Shown in pieces: positions 51,993-60,189 of a DNA stretch of 64,000 nt (position 1 is the stretch's first letter; every line of letters starts with the position of its first letter). The DNA comes from Undibacterium umbellatum (GTDB lineage Bacteria > Pseudomonadota > Gammaproteobacteria > Burkholderiales > Burkholderiaceae_D), in contig NZ_JACOFX010000001.1 of NCBI RefSeq assembly GCF_014284125.1, positions 806,001 to 870,000 on the forward strand, given 5' to 3'. Under the pieces are notes generated by a model. The model was not told the DNA's origin. It saw only the letters and a program-made list of their open reading frames with translations, and ran no database searches. A program made the translations under genes and the position numbers.

Positions 51993-53042
51993 ATGATCTC
52001 ACGCAATTCTTTATTATTCCCCCTTGCATTACTCCTCTCCCCTGCCATTACCCATGCGCAAATTCAGGGTTCAGGATCGTCAGCAGCAGCTCCACTGTAT
52101 CAAAGATGGGCTGATGCCTACAGCAAAACTGGCGGTACAAATATAGTCTACCAAGCCCAGGGCTCTTCTGCCGGTATCAAAAAGATCAAAGAAAACAGTG
52201 TGGATTTTGGCGCGAGCGACGCTGCCATGAGTCAGGCAGAGCTGAAAAAAGAAAAATTGATACAATTCCCGTCTGCTATTTCTGGCGTCGTTCCTGTCAT
52301 TAACCTGCCAGGTATCAAGACTGCCGAGCTACGCCTTACTGGCGAGATACTTGCAGGTATTTTTTCTGGTGACATCACAATATGGAATGATGCCGCTATC
52401 AGTGCGCAAAATCCTGGCGTGCGACTACCCAATAAAAACATAGAAGTCATCGTGCGTCAGGATGGATCCGGCACGACATATAATTTTTCTGACTATCTGA
52501 GCAAGTCCAGTAAAAGCTGGCAGGCAAAATTTGGCAGGAACTTCACTATTCCCTGGAACACCCGCCTGACACAGGTCAAGGGTAGTAGCAGTATAGCCAG
52601 CACTCTCAAGAAAACACCGTATGCCATCAGCTACATCGACTACAACTATGTAACTCAGGAAAAACTCGACTTTGCCTTGCTGCAAAATCGCGATGGTAGA
52701 TTCATTGCCCCTTCAGCCGAGGCATTTTCATCTGCCCTGACAAATAGCAACTGGAAAGCCAATGGAAATTTTGAAGAAATGCTGACCGATAAGCCAGGCC
52801 TGAAAAGCTGGCCCATTACCATGGGTACTTTCATCGTCATGCAGCAACGTGCTAAAGATGCACAGCAAACCACCGCCGCCATGAAATTTTTCACCTGGGC
52901 CTTTATGCGTGGTGACCGCTATGTCAACAGCGTTGATTTTGTACGCCTGCCCGACCACCTTCAAGCCAGAATATTCAAGGAAATGACGACAGTCACCGAT
53001 AAAAAAGGGGAAGTATTGAACTGGAATTTGAACCCCATGTAG
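51993..53042 (+). CDS. Second phosphate-binding protein (PstS paralogue)
   Basis: This 349-residue exported protein is a PstS homologue. The signal peptide ends near PAITHA, then QIQGSGSSAAAPLYQRWADA. The phosphate-binding pattern appears as SSAGIKKIKENSVDFGASDA and VIVRQDGSGTTYNFSDYLS. It is clearly diverged from the pstS at 44578-45621: the region after residue 220 and the C-terminal tail (DHLQARIFKEMTTVTDKKGE) differ. No permease genes follow. It may provide a variant affinity or a sensing role. No good Pho box precedes it and the start lacks a strong Shine-Dalgarno. It converges with the DUF4184 gene. Confidence 0.9.
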   Translation: MISRNSLLFPLALLLSPAITHAQIQGSGSSAAAPLYQRWADAYSKTGGTNIVYQAQGSSAGIKKIKENSVDFGASDAAMSQAELKKEKLIQFPSAISGVVPVINLPGIKTAELRLTGEILAGIFSGDITIWNDAAISAQNPGVRLPNKNIEVIVRQDGSGTTYNFSDYLSKSSKSWQAKFGRNFTIPWNTRLTQVKGSSSIASTLKKTPYAISYIDYNYVTQEKLDFALLQNRDGRFIAPSAEAFSSALTNSNWKANGNFEEMLTDKPGLKSWPITMGTFIVMQQRAKDAQQTTAAMKFFTWAFMRGDRYVNSVDFVRLPDHLQARIFKEMTTVTDKKGEVLNWNLNPM

Positions 53043-53052
53043 GGCAAAAATT

Positions 53053-53841
53053 TCATCCTTGCACGTGGGATGCAGTCCTGGCCCTGGCTATCAACAAGGC
53101 AGCAATACTCAACAGCAAGGCGAAGCTAGTAGTCGCACATAGGGCAAGGCGAAAGAGGAAGGCTTCTTTCGCCAATGTACCATCAGCCATGCTGGACATG
53201 CCATATGCCAAAGGCAAGCCCAGCAAGAATGCCGTCATGGCCGTGCTGACCAATAAAATATAACGCCATTGGTCGCTTTCTCGAGGTTCGAGTATGACGA
53301 TATGTGGCAGCTTCTTTTGCCATTGCAGATAGCAGTAAGCAAGGCCGAACAACCCAAAGAGCGTACTCAGATGCTGCAATAGATGAAAAGCTTTAGTATG
53401 AATACCTGCTATTTCAACTGGTTTGCGCAGCACCTCGAAATAGGCAACGGCGAATCCGCTGGCATGCGTGAATGCATCCCAGACTATATGTGTCGCCGCC
53501 CCCAGGATCAATGCCAGTGAAATCCAGAAAATTTGCGGCCCCACCAAAGTCTGGGGCAATGTGGCATGCACCTGCAGTGCCTGTCTTTGCATTTGCGGCA
53601 ACAAATAGATGAAGTGAGCTTGCGTCAAACGCATAAACATGAAAACGGCCCAGCCCATGGGCAGGCACACCAGCAGCAATCCCGGCCACTGATGGGCCAG
53701 CGTAGCCAGGTCAAAAGCAAACACATAGTAGCCAAGATCAGGAGCAATACTCCCTATGATCAAAGCCATGAGATTGAAGCGCTGCGGTGCAAGACGTTGC
53801 AAGGGAAGGATGGCGAGCGGATGAGCGAATGTCCAGGGCAT
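53053..53841 (-). CDS. DUF4184 integral membrane protein
   Basis: This is a 262-residue membrane protein of the DUF4184 family with about six helices. It begins MPWTFAHPLAILPLQRLAPQ, the conserved family N-terminus with PFTPxHPA-like sequence, and GSIAPDLGYYVF contains the conserved Asp. LGAATHIVWDAFTHASGF holds two conserved histidines and an Asp, suggesting a metal site. The function is unknown. It lies 15 bp downstream of the M74-type gene and belongs to the same likely operon. Confidence 0.88.
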   Translation of the reverse strand: MPWTFAHPLAILPLQRLAPQRFNLMALIIGSIAPDLGYYVFAFDLATLAHQWPGLLLVCLPMGWAVFMFMRLTQAHFIYLLPQMQRQALQVHATLPQTLVGPQIFWISLALILGAATHIVWDAFTHASGFAVAYFEVLRKPVEIAGIHTKAFHLLQHLSTLFGLFGLAYCYLQWQKKLPHIVILEPRESDQWRYILLVSTAMTAFLLGLPLAYGMSSMADGTLAKEAFLFRLALCATTSFALLLSIAALLIARARTASHVQG

Positions 53842-53856
53842 GGTGACTGGTTGAGC

Positions 53857-54549
53857 TTAGTTCTTTTTGCAGGAAATGGCGAAATCGACATGATAATGCT
53901 CATCATGTCTGATCCATGCTTTACCCTGCATGAAATTCAAATGTTCTTGCAAATAGGAGCCGCGAGGTGTGGCAAATAATTTTGCCTGATAAGGCGGGTC
54001 AATAATCACCAATGCCAGGCTTCTGCCCTTTGCTTTTGCTGCCAGGTCCAATTGATACAAATGCTCGGCCAGGGCGACAAAGTCGATACGATAATCAGCA
54101 AAGCGCCCTTGCGCATCAAAGTCAATCTCATAGCCAAATTTATTGCTGACAGTACCTGGCAGGGGCCTGGATACGCCTTGTGCATCCACCACTGGGACCA
54201 TGAAATCGACCGACAAACCATTTTTGTGGGTACGATGGGGGCGTATGCGCCCCCCTTTTTTCCAGCCTGTTTCGCCATAAACAAAAACTTTATCGCTGGC
54301 CGTTAATTCCAGTTGCTGATAAGCGAGAGCAATAATGTCTGCCACCGCAGAATGGACATAAGTTCTGCCCAGGCTCACACCGAGGGCACTATAAGCAGAA
54401 AAATTACGGCCCTCAGCGGGCAAGCTAACGCCACCTTCCAGACGCCCATTGGCTACAGTTCCATAGCATGTACTTTTCGCTTGTGCCGCACAAGACAATG
54501 CCGGGACCATACATGCCAGCCAGATAAATGCACACCTTAATATGTTCAA
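53857..54549 (-). CDS. Penicillin-insensitive murein endopeptidase-like (M74) protein
   Basis: This 230-residue exported protein resembles MepA, a zinc endopeptidase that cuts D-Ala-mDAP cross-links in peptidoglycan. The signal peptide ends near CAAQA. Metal ligands fit RPHRTHKNGLSVDFMVPV (His and Asp) near residue 105 and RHDEHYHVDFAI (HxH) near the C-terminus. A Cys pair (Cys20 region and CKKN end) may form a disulfide. The start is TTG at 54549, overlapping the upstream TGA as TTGA, which implies coupling to the VOC gene. Another start at the Met near 54510 is possible but would shorten the signal. Confidence 0.82.
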   Translation of the reverse strand: MNILRCAFIWLACMVPALSCAAQAKSTCYGTVANGRLEGGVSLPAEGRNFSAYSALGVSLGRTYVHSAVADIIALAYQQLELTASDKVFVYGETGWKKGGRIRPHRTHKNGLSVDFMVPVVDAQGVSRPLPGTVSNKFGYEIDFDAQGRFADYRIDFVALAEHLYQLDLAAKAKGRSLALVIIDPPYQAKLFATPRGSYLQEHLNFMQGKAWIRHDEHYHVDFAISCKKN

Positions 54550-55184
54550 GACAATATCCGCAATCCAAATGGTGTCATGATGTGGGCGATCAATTGAGGT
54601 GCTAGTCCTGTCAAAACGGGCTTGATTTCTATATTGCCTTCCACTTTCAATTCCTGCATCAATTGAGAAAACCTGATCGTATCAGGATGCAACAATTCAA
54701 GCTTGAGCAAACTCATACCCTGATCATGCATGCCAGTTGCGGGGTGTGCCACAGTATGCCATTCGATTAAGGCAGGCGCGATGCCTTGCAAGGGCAAGGA
54801 ACCATCTTCTGGTATTGTGATCAGCCAGTGATTGCCTCCACGGCTCATGGCTTCGATGTTACCTAGATTTTCCTGTGTCTGGCCTATGGCCGCTTGTATA
54901 TCTGTCGTACGCACCACCCAGTTTGATAGCCGTGGCTGGCTAACTGGCATCAGCGTATCCAGCGCAAACCAGCGTGGTCGCGCTGGCCTGGTGGCATTGG
55001 GATTTGGTGCTATCACTTCGAGAAATAATTCAGGGCCAAGGCGCACAAACATATTGTGTGTGCCCATGCGCGCGTGTTCGCCGCCAGCCTGTGGCTCAAC
55101 CCCCAATACGCGTTTGACATACGCTGCACCTGATATCAGATCAGGTGCCGTGATGGTGATGTGATCTATGATGCAAGCAGGCAA
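54546..55184 (-). CDS. VOC-superfamily (glyoxalase-like) protein
   Basis: This is a 212-residue protein of the vicinal-oxygen-chelate superfamily (Glyoxalase_3 type). The first half begins IIDHITITAPDLISGAAYVK, a typical first betaalphabeta unit. ELFLEVIAPN follows with the conserved Glu ligand. The second half has LEWHTVAHP-like IEWHTVAHPATG and a terminal PFGLRIL. The likely start is TTG at 55184 with GAGG upstream. The longer open frame to 55346 overlaps the preceding gene heavily and is not credible. The substrate is unknown. The TGA overlaps the next TTG start. Confidence 0.72.
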   Translation of the reverse strand: MPACIIDHITITAPDLISGAAYVKRVLGVEPQAGGEHARMGTHNMFVRLGPELFLEVIAPNPNATRPARPRWFALDTLMPVSQPRLSNWVVRTTDIQAAIGQTQENLGNIEAMSRGGNHWLITIPEDGSLPLQGIAPALIEWHTVAHPATGMHDQGMSLLKLELLHPDTIRFSQLMQELKVEGNIEIKPVLTGLAPQLIAHIMTPFGLRILS

Positions 55185-55225
55185 ATTATCCTCGGCATTG
55201 TCCAGAAGAAGTAAGCTGAGCCAGT

Positions 55226-56164
55226 CTATTTGACTGCATCGGCTTTGGCTGGCGGGGGATTTACGGCTGCCGGAGTAATGGTCACAGGTACTAACGGCAC
55301 CGCTGGCAAGGCACTGCGCCATGCCTCTGGCGTACAGAGTTCCCATTTTGCATTTGGTACATAAAACAGCGCTGCCTGTTTGCGCGAGAGGAAATGGAAA
55401 GACGGTTGCTGTATCGCTTTGACCGAGCCATCAGCAATAAAATACTCGATAGAAAAACGTGGATAAGCCATGACCAGACCACCAACGGCAAAAGAAACAT
55501 CCTCTGGCTTGATGATCTCTGCCACTTTTTCTTCGCTGGTGCCAGTGGTGACCTCCATCAAACGCAGCCTGGTCTTTTCAAACAGTTCACGCTCAGCCAT
55601 GGATTCGCGCGCACTGTTCAGTTTGCGTAATATGCCGAAAGGATTTGTGCCGATATCGACCAGTGAACCGATTTGCGACAGCGATGGATTATTGACGACT
55701 TCGACAATACTGCGCCAAGTGGATTTGCCGGAGAATTGTAAAGTCACTGCGGACGTATTTTGGCTGGCAGCCAGCAGCCCCTCAATCCAGGCATTGGCAT
55801 CTTTCGCCCAATGATACTTGATTGCCGAGGCATAGCCACGGCAACTATAAAATGCCAGCGCATCTTGTTTGGAGACTGTGCCGGAGAGTTTATTATCGAC
55901 AAACACCAGGCCACCAATATCTCCATCCGTCATGGCCACATAGGCAATATTGCGTCCTTGAGCATCTTTCATCTCGAAGCGCTCCATGGCTGACTCTGGA
56001 GGTACAGTCGTAATCACATAGCGTGCATCGGATTTTTGGTCAACTGCCAGACTTTTGATCGGGCCAGTGTTCTTGCTGGACTGGTCTATATTGTTAGCGG
56101 CGAGCACTGGATAAATAAAGCACAGCGCAAATGCTGGCAGGCAGGCAAGTAAAGGTGATCGCAT
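55226..56164 (-). CDS. Hypothetical exported protein
   Basis: This is a 312-residue protein with a signal peptide ending near YPVLA. The mature part is mixed alpha/beta without a recognised motif. Segments such as DARYVITTVPPESAMERFEM, AFYSCRGYASAIKYHWAKDA and EIIKPEDVSFAVGGLVMAYP are visible. A single cysteine at about residue 108 and another near 285 are present. The C-terminus is Pro/Ala-rich. It lies upstream of the VOC gene, ending 41 bp before its probable TTG start, and is likely the first gene of that group. I do not recognise the family. Confidence 0.7.
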   Translation of the reverse strand: MRSPLLACLPAFALCFIYPVLAANNIDQSSKNTGPIKSLAVDQKSDARYVITTVPPESAMERFEMKDAQGRNIAYVAMTDGDIGGLVFVDNKLSGTVSKQDALAFYSCRGYASAIKYHWAKDANAWIEGLLAASQNTSAVTLQFSGKSTWRSIVEVVNNPSLSQIGSLVDIGTNPFGILRKLNSARESMAERELFEKTRLRLMEVTTGTSEEKVAEIIKPEDVSFAVGGLVMAYPRFSIEYFIADGSVKAIQQPSFHFLSRKQAALFYVPNAKWELCTPEAWRSALPAVPLVPVTITPAAVNPPPAKADAVK

Positions 56165-56259
56165 ATGATGAAAAAGATTTATAAAGAAGCAATCTTAACT
56201 GAAATTACTTCTTTATAGCACTTTTCATCGGCAAAAGACAAGCTGGGTAAGTGACGGCT

Positions 56260-57495
56260 TTAATTGACAATCACTTCAACAACGACCATCAACTCAGGGA
56301 AATCATCACGCTGGACCCTGACATGATAAACGCCGGGCTGCACGGGTGCCGTATAAGCACCGAGTATATCAATTGTCCCGGCATTGGCTTCCACCAAAGA
56401 CCAGGTGGTAGGCTGACGTATGTAATACATGCCTGGCGGGTAATTAATCCCCGCAGAAAAGAAATACTGAGCCCCGGCTCTCAAGCTGATGCTTCTGGTT
56501 TCGACATTCAGATAAGGTGTAAACACTGGTGATGATGCACTATTTACCGTGATTGTGGCTGTGGCATTCAGTGCCGGAAAATCTTCTCTTTGCACCATAA
56601 CATGGTATACCCCGGCTTTATCCGGCGCAGTATATTCACCGTTGAGCGTGATACTGCCACCATTGTTTTCCTGAACTGACCATTTCACAGGCTGGCGGAT
56701 ATAACGCACATTTGGCGGGTAATTGGTGGCAGCAGAAAAACTCAATTTACCGTTGACTGCCACTGTTGCCGTCATTGGCATGAGTTCCAGAGTAGGTTTG
56801 AAACTCAGATCAGGATTATCCAGCGGCAGCCCGACTGCTGTCGCCTTCGCCAACAAATCCAGCATCTGACTTTGTTGTGCTGCACTCATTTTTGCTTTCA
56901 GGCTATCCAGCAATTTATCTTGTGCATCGCCAGCACTCGCATTGACCGAAGTTGCTGCCTTCAAGGGGGTGCTGTAAAAATCGGTCAGCTTGCTGAGATC
57001 GGCATAGACTAGTAAAGCTTGCGTGACATCGGCTTGCGCCTGTTTGATGGTGCTGGCTGTCACCGCTTTTTCTATCGCTGCGGCATCAGGATTAGCGAAC
57101 ACCCCGCTCATATCGCTACGCATCAGGCGCGTCGATAACATGTCGGTCAAAGGTGTCAAATTAACGACACCTGCATTGATGGCAATTGCATGCAGTTTTT
57201 TATTGTCTGCCGGATTGTTCACTTGTAATACGCACGGCGGCGCACCACCTGCGATTGTCAGGGCATAAGCGCCATCAGAAGCTGTTGTGGTGGTGCCACT
57301 ACCAGTGCGACATTTGGCATTGACAGGGGCGCCGGATATCGCCATTCCTGTCGCTGCCGTACCGGATAAAGCCAGCCCGGTCGCTGGCGTCACTTCGCCA
57401 GAGATTGCACCAGTACCCGTGCCACCACCACACGCCGCCAACAACACTGCAGAAAAGCAAAAGCCCAAACCAAGAGCAGGTTTCAATTGACTCAC
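56260..57495 (-). CDS. Lipoprotein with two tandem Ig-like repeats
   Basis: This is a 411-residue lipoprotein. The lipobox LLAACG gives Cys22, followed by a Gly/Thr-rich linker. Residues about 30-110 form a carboxypeptidase-regulatory-like beta domain (DGAYALTI) and residues about 115-225 are helical. Two repeats then occur with the shared pattern NYPPxxxYIRQPxxWSxxE and GxYTAPxxxGVYHVxVQRxDFP, at about residues 240-325 and 332-411. They look like Ig-like domains of a cell-surface protein. The start is GTG at 57495 with AAGG adjacent. It is alone on the strand between the hypothetical exported gene and the cytochrome operon. A surface role is inferred. Confidence 0.75.
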   Translation of the reverse strand: MSQLKPALGLGFCFSAVLLAACGGGTGTGAISGEVTPATGLALSGTAATGMAISGAPVNAKCRTGSGTTTTASDGAYALTIAGGAPPCVLQVNNPADNKKLHAIAINAGVVNLTPLTDMLSTRLMRSDMSGVFANPDAAAIEKAVTASTIKQAQADVTQALLVYADLSKLTDFYSTPLKAATSVNASAGDAQDKLLDSLKAKMSAAQQSQMLDLLAKATAVGLPLDNPDLSFKPTLELMPMTATVAVNGKLSFSAATNYPPNVRYIRQPVKWSVQENNGGSITLNGEYTAPDKAGVYHVMVQREDFPALNATATITVNSASSPVFTPYLNVETRSISLRAGAQYFFSAGINYPPGMYYIRQPTTWSLVEANAGTIDILGAYTAPVQPGVYHVRVQRDDFPELMVVVEVIVN

Positions 57496-57640
57496 CTTGC
57501 AGAAATTTTGTATTGAAGCCAGTGTAAAACTCAGCTTGCGCCAAGTCTGCTTAAAACTGTATGTAAATTGTCACCAAATTGTATTTCGCGTATCTCACGC
57601 TAGCGGCGAGTTGGATAGAACAAATCCAATACTTTGCGCC

Positions 57641-58942
57641 CTACTCCATGGCCGCAGACCGGTAACGATTCACTTCAGATGAAGTCAGCACGCCCGCTTT
57701 ATTCCCCCAGGCGTTGCGCACATAGCTGAGTACCAGCGCAACTTCATTGTCTGTCAGCGTATGGGCGAATGGTGGCATGCCGTAGGGGCGAGGATTATCT
57801 CTGGTGACTGGCGGAAAACCACCAGACAAGACCATGCGTACAGGATTGGAAAGAGCATGACTGAGTACAGCTGGATTTGCCTGAAGTGCCGGATAAATAT
57901 TTGCCACACCCTCACCCTGTGCCCCATGACAATCCAGGCAATGAGTCTTGTACAAAGCACCGCCTTGCTTCAAGACCGCATCCATACGTTCTGCACCCAG
58001 CTCAGTGCCAGCCATGGCCTTGTCCAGTATATCTTTTTCTGCCACTTGCACAGTCGGTATCGCCTGCAGATAAGCCGCCATGGATTTGATGTCCGTATTT
58101 GACAAATACTGGGTACTGCCTGCGACTACTTCGGCCATGGGTCCAGAAACTGCAGTGTGCTGATTGACACCGGACTTCAGCAAGACAATCAATTCTTCTG
58201 CAGGCCATTTAGCCAGATTCACTTCCTTGCTATTTGTCAGCGCTGGCGCATACCAGCTTGCCAACTCACCGCCAGATAAATCACTGACACCCGCATTGGC
58301 ACCAAGGCCATTTCGGCTACCGTGACAAGCACTGCAATGGCCCAACCCATTAACCAGATAGGCACCACGATTCCACTCTGCAGACTTGCTCTGATCTACC
58401 TGATAGCTGGCAGGACGAAAGTAGGCAGCGCGCCAGAATGCCAGCAAAGCGCGCTTATTGTATGGAAAACGCAGTTCATGTGCCTGATTTGGTTTTTCCA
58501 CCATGGGCAAGGACATCAGGTAGGCATACATGGCATCCGCATCATCACGCGACACCTGAGTGTAATTGGTGTAAGGAAAAGATGGATAAAGCAAACTGCC
58601 ATCTTTGGATTTGCCATTGTGCAAGGCTTGCCAGAAATCCTCTGCCGTCCAGCTACCGATGCCAGTTTTCACATCAGGTGTGATATTCGGTGTTTTGAAG
58701 TTGCCAAAATCGGTTTGCAACAAGCGGCCACCAGCAAAAGCTGCCCCACCCCTTGCCGTGTGACAGCCCATGCAATTTCCAGCCTTGACCAGGTACTCGC
58801 CCTTACTGATCTTATCGGCTGCCGACAGTTTTTCGGAAGTGGCAACTACCCTTGTGTCATCCAACAGATAATAACCATAAGCTGCCACGGCAATGACCCC
58901 TGTCAACAAGAGCAGTAAAACAGACAATACAATTTTTTTCAT
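57641..58942 (-). CDS. Tri-haem cytochrome c (alcohol/gluconate dehydrogenase type)
   Basis: This is a 433-residue membrane-anchored cytochrome with three haem c motifs, CMGCH (near residue 57), CSACH (near 205) and CLDCH (near 335). The N-terminal segment IVLSVLLLLLTGVIAVAAYG is a signal-anchor helix. The three-haem layout matches the cytochrome subunits of membrane alcohol, gluconate or aldehyde dehydrogenases (AdhB-like). No dehydrogenase subunit is adjacent, so the electron donor is not known. It lies 51 bp downstream of the di-haem gene and is probably co-transcribed with it. Confidence 0.9.
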   Translation of the reverse strand: MKKIVLSVLLLLLTGVIAVAAYGYYLLDDTRVVATSEKLSAADKISKGEYLVKAGNCMGCHTARGGAAFAGGRLLQTDFGNFKTPNITPDVKTGIGSWTAEDFWQALHNGKSKDGSLLYPSFPYTNYTQVSRDDADAMYAYLMSLPMVEKPNQAHELRFPYNKRALLAFWRAAYFRPASYQVDQSKSAEWNRGAYLVNGLGHCSACHGSRNGLGANAGVSDLSGGELASWYAPALTNSKEVNLAKWPAEELIVLLKSGVNQHTAVSGPMAEVVAGSTQYLSNTDIKSMAAYLQAIPTVQVAEKDILDKAMAGTELGAERMDAVLKQGGALYKTHCLDCHGAQGEGVANIYPALQANPAVLSHALSNPVRMVLSGGFPPVTRDNPRPYGMPPFAHTLTDNEVALVLSYVRNAWGNKAGVLTSSEVNRYRSAAME

Positions 58943-58993
58943 AGACTTGTTACAGCTAAGTGATTCTTAAGAAGAGATGCGCTTGATTCCAGG

Positions 58994-59713
58994 CTATGGT
59001 GCCACGCCACCACATTTAAGCGGCAATTGCGCATACTCGTCAGCCTTCAATACTGGCGTAATGCTATCCGCGGGTATTTTCTGCATCGCCAGCCAACTCG
59101 ACACAGCAGCAATATCCTGGGGATTAAGCTTGCTGGCAACCTGCTGCATGCAATCAGGCGCGTGGGCTTTGCGGCTACCCGTTTGCCATGCCCCCAGTTG
59201 GGCAATCAGGTAATCGCGTGGCAAGCCCAGTAAGCCAGGAATGTAGGGTGCCAGCCCGGTCATGCTCTTTCCATGGCAGGAAGCACAGGCAGGCAAGTTG
59301 CGCGCCTTGTCGCCCTGCAGAACCAGTAAGCGGCCCTGTTCCAGCATGCTCGAGCTCGCCTCTGTGGCCAGTGGTGCAGAATAAGGAGGATGTTGATCGG
59401 CAAAATAGCCTGCAATTTCTTTCAGATAGGCATCCGACATATGACCCACCAAATAGGCCATTGCGGGATAGGTACGCTTGCCATCTCTGAAATTCAGTAA
59501 CTGGTTATACAAATAACCTGCTGGCTTGCCAGCAATGCGTGGATAGTAGCCGTCACTGCCAGCGCGGCCCTCAGCGCCGTGGCAGGCAGTGCATGCTTTC
59601 AACCTTTGCTCCAGGGTATCAGGGATTTTTTGCGCTGTTTGCGCGAACGCCGCCACTGGCAAAACCAATAGCAGGCCGAGCAGCTTGGCGTTCAAGCGAA
59701 AAATGAAGTGCAT
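58994..59713 (-). CDS. Di-haem cytochrome c (c4 type)
   Basis: This is a 239-residue periplasmic cytochrome with two haem motifs: CTACH near residue 41 and CASCH near residue 145. Each half has the PRIAGKPAGYLYNQL-type loop with a later Met that would be the second axial ligand (YPAMAYL). Signal peptide residues 1-about 25 end near AAFAQ. The ATG at 59713 was chosen over the longer frame to 59737. It is first in a two-gene cytochrome operon. An FNR-type site lies about 80-92 bp upstream of its start. Confidence 0.88.
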   Translation of the reverse strand: MHFIFRLNAKLLGLLLVLPVAAFAQTAQKIPDTLEQRLKACTACHGAEGRAGSDGYYPRIAGKPAGYLYNQLLNFRDGKRTYPAMAYLVGHMSDAYLKEIAGYFADQHPPYSAPLATEASSSMLEQGRLLVLQGDKARNLPACASCHGKSMTGLAPYIPGLLGLPRDYLIAQLGAWQTGSRKAHAPDCMQQVASKLNPQDIAAVSSWLAMQKIPADSITPVLKADEYAQLPLKCGGVAP

Positions 59714-59791
59714 GATGTAAAAAACAAATATTGGCACAAAGACGCTAGCTTAACAGTTTGTCCAATTTTTTATCACTACGAGCAGCGAACT

Positions 59792-59828
59792 CTGATCCAG
59801 ATCAAAGATAGATCAAAATTGGATCAAA
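59792..59828 (-). promoter_or_regulatory. FNR-type site with phased extra half-sites
   Basis: CTGATCCAGATCAA at 59792-59805 matches the FNR/ANR consensus TTGAT-N4-ATCAA with one mismatch. GATCAAA also occurs at 59800, 59811 and 59822, exactly 11 bp apart. The site lies about 80 bp upstream of the di-haem cytochrome start, a position compatible with FNR activation. The rest of the gap 59714-60189 holds the elements listed separately and no gene. Confidence 0.5.
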
Positions 59829-59975
59829 TATTGTCAACGAGTCCACCCCTTGAAGCTTCAAGCAAAACTGCCCAAAAACCATGCAAAGCCAGCATATCCG
59901 TGGCATCTGCCAGTGAGTGTGGGCAGGCCGCGGGCAGGCTCTAGAAATTTTCTGCAAAAGAAAGCAAAGTCTTGC

Positions 59976-60004
59976 TTGTCAAGAATGCCTAAGCCGAGGA
60001 TAAT
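59976..60004 (+). promoter_or_regulatory. Promoter of a possible short transcript before rpoD
   Basis: TTGTCA at 59976-59981 and GATAAT at 59999-60004 are separated by 17 bp, giving a start near 60011. A terminator follows only about 45 bp further on. Confidence 0.45.
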
Positions 60005-60010
60005 TCTGCC

Positions 60011-60078
60011 CTTTCGTCTCTTTTGAGGCCCAGATTCAGCAAGATGACCTGGCCCGCTTTTACCAGCGGGCTTTTTTA
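60011..60078 (+). ncRNA. Candidate short RNA or terminated leader upstream of rpoD
   Basis: From the predicted start to the terminator the transcript would be about 67 nt. It has no open frame. It may be a small RNA or the attenuated leader of rpoD. No known RNA family was recognised. The call rests on the promoter-terminator pair only. Confidence 0.3.
60052..60077 (+). terminator. Intrinsic terminator upstream of rpoD
   Basis: GCCCGC and GCGGGC form a 6-bp GC stem around an eight-base loop, followed by TTTTTTA. It lies 112 bp before the rpoD start, on the same strand, although the gene before it is on the other strand. Confidence 0.8.
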
Positions 60079-60189
60079 TCCGCGCCGCGCCTGCCGTTGA
60101 TCTGCAAATGATGATCGCCAGCAGCTTTTCGCCCTTGCTTTTGCCAAACACCATTGACAAGCATTTGTTGTCGTATTCGAATTTGTTAC

